DNA of 64,000 nucleotides. It comes from Streptomyces sp. AM 4-1-1 (GTDB lineage Bacteria; Actinomycetota; Actinomycetes; Streptomycetales; Streptomycetaceae). This document shows positions 34,326-43,331 of the stretch, in pieces. Location: NCBI RefSeq assembly GCF_029167625.1, contig NZ_CP119145.1, positions 2,790,001-2,854,000 on the forward strand, given 5' to 3'. Below the pieces are notes generated by a model. It was not told the DNA's origin, searched no databases, and worked only from the letters and a program-made list of their open reading frames with translations. A program made the translations under genes and the position numbers. Position 1 is the stretch's first letter, and every line of letters begins with the position of its first letter.

Positions 34326-36323
34326 GTGGTGAGACTGCGATTGACGATCGGCAGGGACCATGTCGCGGAACTCGCGCGGCTGCGCAATCCGGTGGGGGCC
34401 GTCGAAGAGCTGATCTGGAATGCGCTGGACGCCGACGCGGAGCAGGTCGTCGTGGAGCTTGAGCGCAATGACCTCGGAGGCGTGGAACGTGTCATCGTCT
34501 CCGACGACGGCACGGGCATCGCCGCCGACCGCTGTGACGAGTACTTCGGGCTCATCGGCGTCTCCTGGAAGAAACGTGCGCAGACCAGCCCGTTGAAGAA
34601 GCGAGCGCTGCACGGCAAGAACGGGCGCGGACGCGTCCGCGCGTTCGCACTCGGCAGGGAGGTGCGCTGGACCAGCGTGAGCGCCGGTCTTGGTGGTCCG
34701 CGCCGTGTGGTGATCGAGTCGGACCGAAGTTCCATGGACGAGTTCGACGTCAGCGAGCATGAGTCGGCGGATTACCCGACCGGCACGGTGTTCGAGGCAC
34801 TGGGTGGTGAAGAACTGCAGAGGCTCACCGAGTCCACCGCCACCGCCACCCTCACCGCGTCCTTCGCACTGCACCTGGAGGCGTACCCGGACATCCGCAT
34901 CGAGTACGACGGCCAGAGACTCGACCCGTCGTCGGAGCAGCTGCGCATCGCCACCTACGAGATCGCGGTGACCTCGGCCGGTCCGCACGGCTCGGCACAA
35001 CTGAAGCTCATCGAATGGAAGCGTCCTGTCACCCGTGCCCTGATTCTGTGCGACGAACGCGGTATGTCCCTCGCCCACCTCAGGCCCGAGATCCAGGCCC
35101 CGGGTTTCCACTTCACGGCCTACCTCTCCTGGCCCGGCTTCGAAGCCGAAGAAACGGGAGACCTCACCTACGCCGACTGGGCACCGGACGGAACCGCCGC
35201 CGAGGTGGTGGCGCGGGCCCGTGAACAGATGCGTACCCACTTCCGGTCCCGCGCCGACGAGCGGCGACAGGAACTGGTCGACGAGTGGCGCTCGGACGGC
35301 ATCTACCCGTACCAGGGGGACCCGGGCAGCAACCAGGAACGCGCGGAACGTGAGACGTTCGATGCCGTGGCGACCACCGTCATTCGGCACCTGCCCCAGG
35401 TCAGGAAGACCCGCAGAACGACCTTCGCCCTCCTGCGGTCGGTGTTGTCCCACGAACCCGCCGACGTCCTGCGAATCGTGGAGGAGTTGTTCGCGCTCTC
35501 CAAACAGGAGCAGGAAGAGCTCAGCCGACTGCTCGACCGCACCCCTCTGTCGTCACTCATCAAGGCGTCAACGGCAGCGACGAGCCGGCTGGATTTCCTC
35601 ACAGCCCTGGAGCACCTCGTCTTCGACACGGCCGCCAAGCGGCGGGTCAAGGAGAGGGACGAACTGCACCGCATCCTGGAGAGCGAATGCTGGGTGTTCG
35701 GTGAGGAGTACGGACTGCATGTCAGTGACCGCAGTCTCAACGAGGTCCTGAAGCAGCACTGTCGATTGCTCGGACGGGAGACGCCGACACCGACACCCGT
35801 ACTGCGTGAGGACGGACGCCAGGGACGCGTCGACCTGATGTTGTCCCGGGCCGCCCGGCACCGGAAGGGGGAACGCCACCACCTCGTGGTCGAACTCAAG
35901 AGGTCGAGCGTCGCCCTCGGAATGACCGAGTTCGCGCAGGTGAACAGCTACGCCCAAGCAGTCATGAACGACGACAGATTCCGGGAGACCAAGGTGGCCT
36001 GGGACTTCTGGCTGGTGGGCAACACCATGGACGACGGTCTCCGCCAGCTGGCCCACCAGCCGGACCGGCTGCCCGGGTGCGCCGTCGCCCAGCCCGCGTA
36101 CCGGATCTGGGTACGCACCTGGGGCGAGATCATCGAGGACTGCCAGGAGCGGCTGCGCTTCTACGGTGAGCAGCTGGAGTACGAGTCGACGACGCAGCAC
36201 GCCATGGACTATCTGATCCGCGAACACTCCGAGGCGGTCACCGGGCTCGTCGGCGACGGCACACTTCCGGCAGCCCGTACGAGCAGCGGTACGCGCGGGG
36301 GCGGAACCCTCACGACCGCGTAG
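34326..36323 (+). CDS. GHKL ATPase fused to a Shedu-type (DUF4263) nuclease
   Basis: About 665 residues. The N-terminus is a Bergerat ATPase: N-box EELIWNALDADA (27-38), G1 box SDDGTGIA (59-66), and HGKNGRGRVRAFALG as the lid/GxxGxG motif, as in Hsp90, MutL and MORC. A middle helical region follows. The C-terminus (about 440-640) is a PD-(D/E)xK fold: LHRILESECWVFGEEYG, GRVDLMLSR (Asp near 502) and LVVELKRS (E-x-K near 521), the pattern of Shedu/DUF4263 anti-phage nucleases. It probably senses a signal through the ATPase and cleaves nucleic acid. The GTG at 34326 (or 34329) follows GGGAGG; an ATG at 34296 is an alternative start. It is a single-gene unit. Confidence 0.82.
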   Translation: MVRLRLTIGRDHVAELARLRNPVGAVEELIWNALDADAEQVVVELERNDLGGVERVIVSDDGTGIAADRCDEYFGLIGVSWKKRAQTSPLKKRALHGKNGRGRVRAFALGREVRWTSVSAGLGGPRRVVIESDRSSMDEFDVSEHESADYPTGTVFEALGGEELQRLTESTATATLTASFALHLEAYPDIRIEYDGQRLDPSSEQLRIATYEIAVTSAGPHGSAQLKLIEWKRPVTRALILCDERGMSLAHLRPEIQAPGFHFTAYLSWPGFEAEETGDLTYADWAPDGTAAEVVARAREQMRTHFRSRADERRQELVDEWRSDGIYPYQGDPGSNQERAERETFDAVATTVIRHLPQVRKTRRTTFALLRSVLSHEPADVLRIVEELFALSKQEQEELSRLLDRTPLSSLIKASTAATSRLDFLTALEHLVFDTAAKRRVKERDELHRILESECWVFGEEYGLHVSDRSLNEVLKQHCRLLGRETPTPTPVLREDGRQGRVDLMLSRAARHRKGERHHLVVELKRSSVALGMTEFAQVNSYAQAVMNDDRFRETKVAWDFWLVGNTMDDGLRQLAHQPDRLPGCAVAQPAYRIWVRTWGEIIEDCQERLRFYGEQLEYESTTQHAMDYLIREHSEAVTGLVGDGTLPAARTSSGTRGGGTLTTA

Positions 36324-36414
36324 CCGCCACCCGAGCCCCGGTGCGTGCGCTGAGCCCCGGCCGGCCGGGGCGACCGTATACGCACCGGGAAGGGCGGGTG
36401 GTCTCGGCCCCGGT

Positions 36415-36993
36415 TCACGCAGGAGCGTTCGTACCGTCCGCCTGGCTCAGGTACTGCTCGATCCGCTCCTGGTTCTCGACAAGGCGTAGGCACAGGTGCC
36501 GCAACTGGGTCAGCTCGGCGGGCGTGAATCCGCGGAAGACCGACGCCATGGCCACCTGGGCGGGTCGGCGGAACGCCTCCAGCCAGGCCAGCCCGGCGGG
36601 TGTGATCCGGGCCAGGACCGATCGGCGGTCATGCGGGTCGGCGACCCGCTCGGCCAGTCCGCCGCGTTCGAGGGTGTCGACCAGCCCGGTGACATTGCGT
36701 GAACTCACCCCGGCGGCCTGGGCGAGCGCGCCGATGCTGATCCCGTCATCGGGCCCCGCGCTCAGACGGATCAGGAGGTCGAGCGCTCCCGCGCTCATCC
36801 CACGCCCCTCGGCACCACGGCTTCGGAGTCGTTCGACGGCGTGGGCGGCGCTGCGGACCGCTCCTGCGGCTTCGTGGGCGAGAGTGCCTTCTCCTGCGGT
36901 GAATTGGGCCATGGCGGACCTCACCCGGGGGTCGAAGAGGCTGCCGTCGGGATCGCGATCGACAGAGGACGGAGAGTTATGTACGTTCTTCAT
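36415..36993 (-). CDS. MarR family transcriptional regulator
   Basis: A 192-residue winged-helix regulator. Recognition region: ISIGALAQAAGVSSRNVTGLVDTLERGGLAERV, then the wing HDRRSVLARITPAG. The dimerisation helices flank it; the N-terminal 40 residues are polar. The ATG at 36993 lies inside a perfect palindrome, so it probably represses itself. It is divergent from the ArsR operon 160 bases away, and may also act there. The ligand, perhaps an antibiotic or phenolic acid, is unknown. Confidence 0.9.
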   Translation of the reverse strand: MKNVHNSPSSVDRDPDGSLFDPRVRSAMAQFTAGEGTLAHEAAGAVRSAAHAVERLRSRGAEGRGMSAGALDLLIRLSAGPDDGISIGALAQAAGVSSRNVTGLVDTLERGGLAERVADPHDRRSVLARITPAGLAWLEAFRRPAQVAMASVFRGFTPAELTQLRHLCLRLVENQERIEQYLSQADGTNAPA

Positions 36994-37000
36994 AATGAAG
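36988..37000. promoter_or_regulatory. MarR operator palindrome over the start codon
   Basis: CTTCAT-A-ATGAAG, a perfect 13-bp palindrome (odd centre), covers the marR ATG. This is a likely autoregulatory site. Confidence 0.6.
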
Positions 37001-37132
37001 CAGCACTCTATTGCGTCTCCGCCGACTTGCCAAGGAGTAATGCTCGGCTGACTTGTGGATCGAAGCCCCGGGGTGCGTGCGACGGGCGATCGCCATCCGG
37101 CAGGACCCACCCGATTCCCGACCGGCTTGATG

Positions 37133-37150
37133 TATTCCGATAAGGGAATA
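37133..37150. promoter_or_regulatory. ArsR operator overlapping RBS
   Basis: TATTCC-N6-GGAATA, a perfect inverted repeat ending at the first ATG of the arsR ORF and covering its RBS (AAGGGA). This fits autorepression. Confidence 0.6.
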
Positions 37151-37152
37151 TG

Positions 37153-37503
37153 ATGGCTGTCATGGCACGAGCAGCGACGACGTCGGACGTCTTCAACGCG
37201 ATCGCCGAGCCGCAGCGCCGGGACATCCTGCTGCTGCTGCGGGCGGGTGAGCGGTCGGTGACCGAGGTGGCCCAGGAGCTGGGGATGGCCCAGCCGGGGG
37301 CGTCCAAACACCTGCGGGTGCTCCGGGAGGTCGGGCTGGTGCGGGACCGCAAGGTGGGCAAACAGCGCCTGTACGGCCTTGACGCCCGCGGGCTGCGACC
37401 GGTCCACGAGTGGACCGGCGGGTTCGAGCGGTTCTGGACCGAGAGCTTCGACCGGCTGGACGCATACGTGCAGGACCTCAAGCAGACAAAGCAGGAGGAG
37501 TGA
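37153..37503 (+). CDS. ArsR family transcriptional regulator
   Basis: About 116 residues. Winged helix: FNAIAEPQRRDILLLLRAGE, VTEVAQELGMAQPGASKHLRVLREVGLV, KQRLYGLDARGL. The metal-binding CxC of metalloregulators is absent, as in the ArsR branch paired with AHSA1/SRPBCC proteins. Starts at 37150, 37153 and 37162 are in frame; 37153 has the best RBS distance. It heads an operon with the SRPBCC gene three bases later and the DHFR-like gene, a common actinobacterial trio. Confidence 0.92.
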   Translation: MAVMARAATTSDVFNAIAEPQRRDILLLLRAGERSVTEVAQELGMAQPGASKHLRVLREVGLVRDRKVGKQRLYGLDARGLRPVHEWTGGFERFWTESFDRLDAYVQDLKQTKQEE

Positions 37504-37506
37504 CCT

Positions 37507-38013
37507 ATGGCAGCGGCAGAACGGGACACGTCGGCGCAGTCCGCGACGACCGACCGGGAGGTCGTCATCTCGCGGGTCGTCGACGCCCCGCGGGAGCTGG
37601 TGTTCGAGGCGTTCACCGAGGTGCGGCACCTGTCGCGGTGGTGGGGGCCGGAGGGGTTCACCACCACCACGCGGGCATTCGAGTTCCGCGTCGGCGGGGA
37701 ATGGGTCTTCGTGATGCACGGACCGGACGGGACGGACTACCAGGAGTGGATCTCCTGGACCGGGCTCACCCCGCCGGAGCGGATCGAATTCCTCCACGGT
37801 GAGTCCCGCGACGACCCGAACGCCTTCGAGTCGGTCCTCACGTTCGCGCCCGACGGCGCGGCGACCCGGATCGAGATGCGCACGGTGTTCCCCACCAGGG
37901 AACTGCGCGACGAGGCGGTCGAGAAGTACCACGCGATCGAGGCCGGCCGGCAGACCCTGAGCAACCTGGCCACGTACGTCACCGAGATCGTTCGGAAGGG
38001 AGCGGAGGGCTGA
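37507..38013 (+). CDS. SRPBCC/AHSA1-family protein
   Basis: A 168-residue START-like ligand-binding fold (Bet v1 type). VVDAPRELVFEAFTEVRHLSRWWGPEGF is the family N-terminal signature. TTRAFEFRVGGEWVFVMHGPDG and LTFAPDGAATRIEMRTVFP are the sheet, and DEAVEKYHAIEAGRQTLSNL the long C-terminal helix. No catalytic residue can be assigned. Such proteins often accompany an ArsR repressor as the probable ligand-binding partner. Its stop overlaps the next start by one base. Confidence 0.92.
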   Translation: MAAAERDTSAQSATTDREVVISRVVDAPRELVFEAFTEVRHLSRWWGPEGFTTTTRAFEFRVGGEWVFVMHGPDGTDYQEWISWTGLTPPERIEFLHGESRDDPNAFESVLTFAPDGAATRIEMRTVFPTRELRDEAVEKYHAIEAGRQTLSNLATYVTEIVRKGAEG

Positions 38014-38633
38014 TGGCCGGGAAGGCGTTCTTCAGCGTGTCGATGTCGCTGGACGGGTTCATCGCGCCCGAGTCCCCGGAGGAATTGATGGGGCAGCAGT
38101 GGATGGAACTCCAGCAGTGGATCTTCCCGTTGCGGTTCTTCCGGGAGAACCTGAAGCTCGGCGAGGGCGGCGAGGAAGGGCGCGACAACGACATCGCGCG
38201 GGAGACGTTCGAGCGCACCGGCGCGAGCGTGATGGGCAAGCGCATGTTCGACGCCGGTGAGCAGGCGTGGCCGGAGGATGCTCCGTTCCACACGCCGGTC
38301 TTCGTCGTGACGCACGAGAAGCGTGACCCCTGGGAGCGGTCGGGTGGAACCACCTTCCACTTCGTCAACGACGGCATCGAGACCGCGCTCGACCTGGCCC
38401 GCGAGGCCGCCGGCGACCGGGACGTCCGCATCGCGGGCGGCGGCGCGACGATCCTGGAGTACGTGAACGCGGGCCTGATCGACGAGTTCTCGATCGCGCT
38501 GTCACCCGTGCTGTTCGGCTCCGGGATTCGTCTGTTCGACGGCGTGGACGCGTCCAGGGTCGCGCTGGAGCCGGTCCGTTCGGAGCCGTCGTCGCGGGTG
38601 ACGCATCTGACCTACGCCGTGCACCCACGGTAG
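38013..38633 (+). CDS. dihydrofolate reductase family protein (RibD C-terminal-like)
   Basis: A 206-residue NADPH-dependent reductase fold. FFSVSMSLDGFIAP is the N-terminal strand of the family. MGKRMFDAGEQAW and VFVVTHEKRDPW follow, then the dinucleotide loop RIAGGGATILEYVNAGLIDEF and the strand LSPVLFGSGIRLF. It is not the essential DHFR, and the substrate is unknown. It is the last gene of the ArsR-SRPBCC operon. Confidence 0.92.
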   Translation: MAGKAFFSVSMSLDGFIAPESPEELMGQQWMELQQWIFPLRFFRENLKLGEGGEEGRDNDIARETFERTGASVMGKRMFDAGEQAWPEDAPFHTPVFVVTHEKRDPWERSGGTTFHFVNDGIETALDLAREAAGDRDVRIAGGGATILEYVNAGLIDEFSIALSPVLFGSGIRLFDGVDASRVALEPVRSEPSSRVTHLTYAVHPR

Positions 38634-38731
38634 CCGCACGCGTACGCGACGAGATCCGCCCACCCTTCCTCACGCGCCCACCGGAACGCGGCAGGCCACG
38701 ACCCGGTGGACCGCGACCCGGCGAACCAGGA

Positions 38732-38775
38732 CGTGGATTCCCGCGACCCGGCAGACCGCGTCGCGGGAATCCACG
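38732..38775. terminator. 16-bp perfect inverted repeat, likely terminator
   Basis: Arms CGTGGATTCCCGCGAC and its exact complement with a 12-base loop, 100 bases past the DHFR-like stop. No U-tract follows. A terminator is the simplest reading. The rest of 38634-38999 shows a short GCGACCCGG repeat and no gene. Confidence 0.6.
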
Positions 38776-38999
38776 ACATCAAGGGCTTTAAATGCCCCGG
38801 GAAAACCAACCCCTCCCAACCCCTCCAGCCTCCCGTCACACTCCGTCACCCACATGGGTGAAAGCGGGCAACTCGACTGGCGCAGGGCCGGGTTCCTGTA
38901 CATATGCTCACCGCGACAACGTCCAGAACATGAAACAGCCCCCGGCCGGGACGCACATCCCGATCGAGGGCCTGACCACCAGGAAGCAGAACCTTCCCC

Positions 39000-40100
39000 A
39001 TGGCTTCCCAGCACTCTAGCGCGCCTCCGCGACCCTCCTCGGGCATTCGCCGCGCCGTCATCCCCTCCGGTGTCGTCCACGCCAACTCCCGCCACGCCAA
39101 CCGCTACACGGTCATCGGCAACCACCTCGCGCAACACCGTGAGCTGTCGCTCGTGGCGGTCGGACTCGCCGTCCACATCCAGTCGCTGCCCGCCGGGGCG
39201 AAGGTCGGCATCAAGGTCCTCGCCGAGCGCTACCCGGAGAGCGAGACCCGCATCGCCGCCGCCCTGCGCGAACTGGAGACACACGGCTACCTGAGCCGTA
39301 CCCGCGACCGGCTGCCCAGCGGCCGGGTCGTCACACGGACCGTGTCGTACAACCAGCCGAGCACCGCCGCCGCCCGCCCGACGCCCACCCCGGCACCAGC
39401 GCGTCCCTCACAGGCGCCCGACCCGGCGGCCGCTCCGGCCACCGAGCGGAAACGGCCGACCGTCGCCGATACACCAGTACAGCCCGAGACACCCAAGTCC
39501 GACCCCGAGCCCTGCCCCGTAGCCACGCCCGCTCCCACTTCCCTGCCCATGCCCACTCCCGCTCCATCAAGCCCAGCCGCGCCCGCCTCTCCGCCCCCGC
39601 CCCCGAAGCCCCGGTCCGAGCCGCACATCCCCGGTGGTCCCCCACTCCACCGCACCGCCGCCGATCTGCTCGCCGACCTGCGCCGATACGAACCCCGACT
39701 GGTCCTGGCGGAGCGCGACGTACACCGTCTCGCCCCCGCCGTCGCCACCTGGCTGGAACGCGGCACCGGCCCCGACGCCGTGCGCCACGCCCTGACCGGA
39801 AGCCTTCCCGAGCCCCTGAAACACCCGGCGGGCTTTCTCGCCCACCGGCTCGCCGCGCAGTTGCCCCCCGCGCTCCCGAAACCCATGACACCCACGACAC
39901 CCACGCCCTCACCTCCCCGCCCCGACCCGTTCCAGGACTGCGAAGGCTGCGACCGCCCCTTCCGCGCGCCCGAACCCGGCCACTGCCGCGACTGCCGCGC
40001 AGGCGGACGACCGGCGCTCCGACCGGCGGTGGACCGCCTCGCCGAGGACGGCGGAACCGAGGCCACGACGGTCGAGGTCAGTGCAGCTCCAGCAGCATGA
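39000..40100 (+). CDS. helix-turn-helix protein with Pro-rich linker and zinc-ribbon tail
   Basis: A 366-residue protein. Residues 30-115 form a winged helix-turn-helix (HANRYTVIGNHLAQHRELSLVAVG, then IKVLAERYPESETRIAAALRELETHGYL) like those of actinobacterial replication-initiator or plasmid-type proteins. Residues 120-215 are a Pro/Ala/Thr linker. Residues 220-290 are helical (LLADLRRYEPRLVLAERDVHRL). A CEGCDRPF, then C-RDC motif near 320-335 may bind zinc. It probably binds DNA; the target is unknown. The final codons overlap the convergent GNAT gene by 23 bases. Confidence 0.75.
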   Translation: MASQHSSAPPRPSSGIRRAVIPSGVVHANSRHANRYTVIGNHLAQHRELSLVAVGLAVHIQSLPAGAKVGIKVLAERYPESETRIAAALRELETHGYLSRTRDRLPSGRVVTRTVSYNQPSTAAARPTPTPAPARPSQAPDPAAAPATERKRPTVADTPVQPETPKSDPEPCPVATPAPTSLPMPTPAPSSPAAPASPPPPPKPRSEPHIPGGPPLHRTAADLLADLRRYEPRLVLAERDVHRLAPAVATWLERGTGPDAVRHALTGSLPEPLKHPAGFLAHRLAAQLPPALPKPMTPTTPTPSPPRPDPFQDCEGCDRPFRAPEPGHCRDCRAGGRPALRPAVDRLAEDGGTEATTVEVSAAPAA

Positions 40101-40602
40101 TCACGTCGTCGCGGTCGTCCCCCTCGGCGACCCGGATGGCGCCCGGCACCCGGCCCACCTCCTTGTAGCCGCACGCGGCGTAGAAGCGGTCGGCGCCCGT
40201 GCCACCACGGCAGGCGAGCCGGACGGCCTCGATGCCGTCGAGACTCCGCGCGGCATCGGCCGCCGCGGCCATCAGGGCGCGCCCGGCGCCCTTGCCCTGG
40301 TGGCCGGGGTGGACCATCACGGTGTACAGCCAGAGCCAATGGGTCATCAGCCGGTGCGAGTTGAGGGTGAGAAACGCCGTGGCGGCGACCGATCCCGCCT
40401 CGTCGCGTCCGACGAGCAGACGGGTGCGGCCCTCGGCGATCGCGGCGAGGTGCTTGACCAGTTCGGGCCGGACCTCGTCGACGGTGACGGGCGGCACGAA
40501 GCCCACGGCGCCGCCCGCGTTGGAGACGTCCGTCCAGAGCGCGACGATGCCGTCCCGCAAGGTCCGGTCGAAGGTGGGGTCGAACTCAAATGTAAGTGCC
40601 AT
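40078..40602 (-). CDS. GNAT family N-acetyltransferase
   Basis: A 174-residue acetyltransferase. The acetyl-CoA motif is MVHPGHQGKGAGRALMAAAADAA, preceded by LWLYTVM and followed by VRLACRGGTGADRFYAACGYKEVG. Normal length. ATG at 40602. It is a monocistronic gene convergent with the HTH gene; the acceptor is unknown. Confidence 0.9.
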   Translation of the reverse strand: MALTFEFDPTFDRTLRDGIVALWTDVSNAGGAVGFVPPVTVDEVRPELVKHLAAIAEGRTRLLVGRDEAGSVAATAFLTLNSHRLMTHWLWLYTVMVHPGHQGKGAGRALMAAAADAARSLDGIEAVRLACRGGTGADRFYAACGYKEVGRVPGAIRVAEGDDRDDVIMLLELH

Positions 40603-40756
40603 TACCGCAGACTAGCTCTTACCCCGCCGCCCTTCGCAAGCCTGTTTCCGAGCCGACACGCACTGCGTCGCATGCCCGCGCTGCTTCGCATGCCGATGCC
40701 GGCCACGCCCACAAGAGCGTGACCAGCTCGCTCACCGGCAGCCGGATGTCAGGTCC

Positions 40757-41110
40757 TCACACGATCTGGATGGCGACGACCTTCGGTGGGCGGTTCGGGA
40801 AGGTGATGTCGTGCCAGCGCGCGATCTTCACCGAGTCACCGTTGGCGTCGTAATAGATCAGGTCGTTGTTACCCGTGGAGATCCGGTCGACCCACCACCC
40901 GCCGAAGTCGGTCTTCCCGCCGTTCGCGTAACAGTCGACGCTCTCGCGGCCGTTGAGGTGCGACCAGATCTTCAGGAAGTTCTCGCCGCCGACGCATTGG
41001 ACGTGGTCGATGGCGAAGGCGGTGCCGCTCGGCACGCTGACGGTGAAGCCGGCCGCCGCGACGAGGGCCATGGCCATGGAACAGACGGTCCTCTTGGTTT
41101 TCGAGATCAC
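40757..41110 (-). CDS. secreted beta/gamma-crystallin-like protein
   Basis: A 117-residue exported protein. The signal peptide (KTKRTVCSMAMALVAAAGF) is cleaved near GTAFA-ID. The mature part of about 85 residues has two cysteines (VQCVGGENFL, VDCYANGGKTDF) and the GWWVDRISTGNNDLIYYDANGD segment typical of actinobacterial beta/gamma-crystallin (SKLP/SMPI-like) folds. Its role could be toxin or protease inhibitor; neither is shown. The GTG at 41110 has AAGGAG six bases upstream; the longer frame upstream is non-coding. Confidence 0.8.
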   Translation of the reverse strand: MISKTKRTVCSMAMALVAAAGFTVSVPSGTAFAIDHVQCVGGENFLKIWSHLNGRESVDCYANGGKTDFGGWWVDRISTGNNDLIYYDANGDSVKIARWHDITFPNRPPKVVAIQIV

Positions 41111-41640
41111 AGATACTCCTTTACGAAGCCCGGCGCGGGGAGCGCGCCGCCTGATGTCCGGCACGGAACGCGTTGACTGTTGCGAAGAGGGTTCGGGATC
41201 AGCCGGGCAGTCCCCCGGTACGGCGGTGGGTGTTCCCGGCCTGGCCGGCGCTCCGCACGTTGATTCCGGGCCCGGCCGGTATCTGGACCAGCGCACCGCT
41301 GACCTACTTCCAGTCGGCCATCTTGCTGGCTCCTTTCCGCTGGGAGACGCCACACAAGACGTTCCCACGGCGGAACGATTCGCCTCGTAGAGGTATTTGT
41401 CAGACGAACATGATTCTTGTCCTGAAAGCCGCGTTTGCGAGATGAGTGGCAGACCCAGGCTGCGTCGGCGCGGTTCAGGGGACGGTCACAGTGGCGCAAA
41501 CCGCAGTCGTCACTGTGGGTTGTTCGCGGTGATCGCGTTGACGCGGACGAGCAGGGAGACGGCAGCAGCCGATCGTTTGCGTCGGGACGGCTCCAGGTCA
41601 GCGGGGTGCGGCAGCCCCCGGACGTACCACCTGTACACAG
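41111..41640. other. 530-bp region without a convincing gene
   Basis: Several open frames exist, none with family motifs or a clear RBS. The stretch 41480-41640 has lower GC than its surroundings and may be a gene relic. Nothing is assigned. Confidence 0.5.
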
Positions 41641-41676
41641 GGGAAAGCCCCGGCCGTGGACGGCCGGGGCTTTCCC
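41641..41676. terminator. bidirectional hairpin terminator
   Basis: A perfect 16-bp stem (GGGAAAGCCCCGGCCG and its complement) with loop TGGA, 155 bases past the mqnE stop on the minus strand; the AAAG/CTTT arms give a short T-run. Confidence 0.8.
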
Positions 41677-41831
41677 TGAGGTCAAACGGATGCAGCGACA
41701 GAGCTGACGGAGCCTGCGGAACGGGCGGCGCGAGCTTCGCGGACGCCGCGGACATCGCACGCGTCGCGGACACCGCAGGCGCCGCGAGTCGCCGCAGGCG
41801 GCGCGGATATCGACGGCCGCCCGCGCCGACC

Positions 41832-42995
41832 TCAGACCCGCATCGGCTGCGGCGACTCGCGGCGCTCCTCGTCCGGGCCCGGGTACTCACGGATGATCTC
41901 GTACCGGGTGTTCCGCTCGACCGGCCGGAAGCCCGCGTCGCGGATCAGGTCCAGCAGGTCCTCGCGGCCCAGCTTGTTCGGCGTGCCGTAGTTGTCCGCG
42001 TCGTGCGTGATCTTGTACTCGACGACCGAGCCGTCCATGTCGTCCGCGCCGTGCTGGAGCGCCAGTTGAGCGGTCTGCACACCGTGCATCACCCAGAAGA
42101 CCTTCACGTGCGGGACGTTGTCGAACAGCAGCCGGGAGACCGCGAACGTCTTCAGCGCCTCGGCGCCGGTCGCCATCGTCGTACGCGCCTGGAGCCGGTT
42201 GCGGATCTTGCCGTCCTTCATGTCCACGAAGTCGTGCTGGTAGCGCAGCGGGATGAAGACCTGGAAACCGCCGGTCTCGTCCTGGAGTTCACGCAGCCGC
42301 AGCACATGGTCGACGCGGTGCCTGGGCTCCTCGATGTGCCCGTACAGCATCGTCGCCGGGGTCTTCAGACCCTTCTCGTGCGCGAGCCGGTGGATGCGCG
42401 ACCAGTCCTCCCAGTGGGTGTTGTGGTCGACGATGTGCTGGCGGACCTCCCAGTCGAAGATCTCCGCGCCACCGCCGGTCAGCGACTCCAGGCCGGCTTC
42501 GATCAGCTCGTCGAGGATGTCGGAGGCGGAGAGCCCGGAGATCGTCTCGAAGTGGTGGATCTCGGTGGCCGTGAACGCCTTCAGCGAGACCTGCGGCAGG
42601 GCTTCCTTCAGCGCGCTGAGCGAGCGCGGGTAGTAGCGCCACGGGAGGGTGGGGTGCAGACCGTTGACGATGTGCAGCTCGGTCAGGTTCTCGCCCTCCA
42701 TCGCCTTCGCGAGCCGGACGGCCTCCTCGATGCGCATGGTGTACGCGTCCTTCTCGCCCGGCTTGCGCTGGAACGAGCAGTACGCGCACGACGCGGTGCA
42801 CACGTTGGTCATGTTGAGGTGGCGGTTCACGTTGAAGTGGACGACGTCACCGTTCTTACGCGTCCGCACCTCGTGGGCGAGGCCGCCGAGCCACGCCAGA
42901 TCGTCCGATTCGTAGAGGGCGATGCCGTCCTCACGAGTCAGCCGCTCCCCCGCGCGGACCTTCTGCTCCAGCTCACGCTTGAGTCCCGCGTCCAC
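41832..42995 (-). CDS. mqnE: aminodeoxyfutalosine synthase (radical SAM)
   Basis: A 387-residue radical SAM enzyme of the futalosine menaquinone pathway. It joins 3-(1-carboxyvinyloxy)benzoate to the SAM adenosyl group, making aminodeoxyfutalosine. The cluster motif is CTASCAYCSF (CxxxCxxC, near residue 65). ELHIVNGLHPTLPWRYY, EIHHFETISGLSA, SLTGGGAEIFD and the C-terminal QPMRV match MqnE rather than MqnC. The GTG at 42995 is chosen because GGAGG precedes it; an upstream ATG at 43010 would place that RBS inside the gene. The other pathway genes (UbiX, UbiA, UbiD) lie 16 kb away, separated by accessory DNA. Confidence 0.93.
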   Translation of the reverse strand: MDAGLKRELEQKVRAGERLTREDGIALYESDDLAWLGGLAHEVRTRKNGDVVHFNVNRHLNMTNVCTASCAYCSFQRKPGEKDAYTMRIEEAVRLAKAMEGENLTELHIVNGLHPTLPWRYYPRSLSALKEALPQVSLKAFTATEIHHFETISGLSASDILDELIEAGLESLTGGGAEIFDWEVRQHIVDHNTHWEDWSRIHRLAHEKGLKTPATMLYGHIEEPRHRVDHVLRLRELQDETGGFQVFIPLRYQHDFVDMKDGKIRNRLQARTTMATGAEALKTFAVSRLLFDNVPHVKVFWVMHGVQTAQLALQHGADDMDGSVVEYKITHDADNYGTPNKLGREDLLDLIRDAGFRPVERNTRYEIIREYPGPDEERRESPQPMRV

Positions 42996-43286
42996 TAGGG
43001 CGCCTCCCATATCTCTCCACAACAGACTTGCGACCAACCGTACGCCTACGGGCCGTCCCCCTCCGTGGCGGGCGTGACGAGGACAGTCCGCGGACGCCTC
43101 GACGGGGGACCGAAACACCCGCATACGTCCAGTATGTACGTGCGGTACGCGGGCGAGACATCCCTCACCGGCCCCGGGCGGACGGCCTGCCCAGCGCCCG
43201 CCCGATCGCCCGGCCGCTGCCCCGCCCGACCGCTGCCCCGCCCGACCATCTGCCCCTCTGCCCGGCCGCCGGGCCGCCCGGCCGTC
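42996..43286. other. mqnE upstream region
   Basis: About 290 bases with an imperfect inverted repeat around CATAC-GTCCA-GTATG (43122-43136), likely in or near the mqnE promoter, and C-rich simple sequence toward the MMPL gene. No gene is seen. Confidence 0.45.
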
Positions 43287-43331
43287 GGGTCAGCGGTCGC
43301 CGGGTCAGCGGTCGCTGGGTCAGCGGTCGCC
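43287..43331. repeat. three 15-bp repeats duplicating the 3' end of the MMPL gene
   Basis: GGGTCAGCGGTCGCC, a copy with one change, and an exact copy lie head to tail. The third contains the MMPL stop codon, so the two outer copies look like slippage duplicates of the gene end. Confidence 0.85.

Noticed and set aside
38732..38775. Perfect 16-bp inverted repeat as a transposon end or attachment site
   Set aside because: Only one such hairpin, placed after an operon end, with no recombinase or second copy; a terminator is simpler.
41397..42998. Plus-strand 533-codon frame
   Set aside because: Mostly antisense to mqnE, which has clear family motifs on the other strand.
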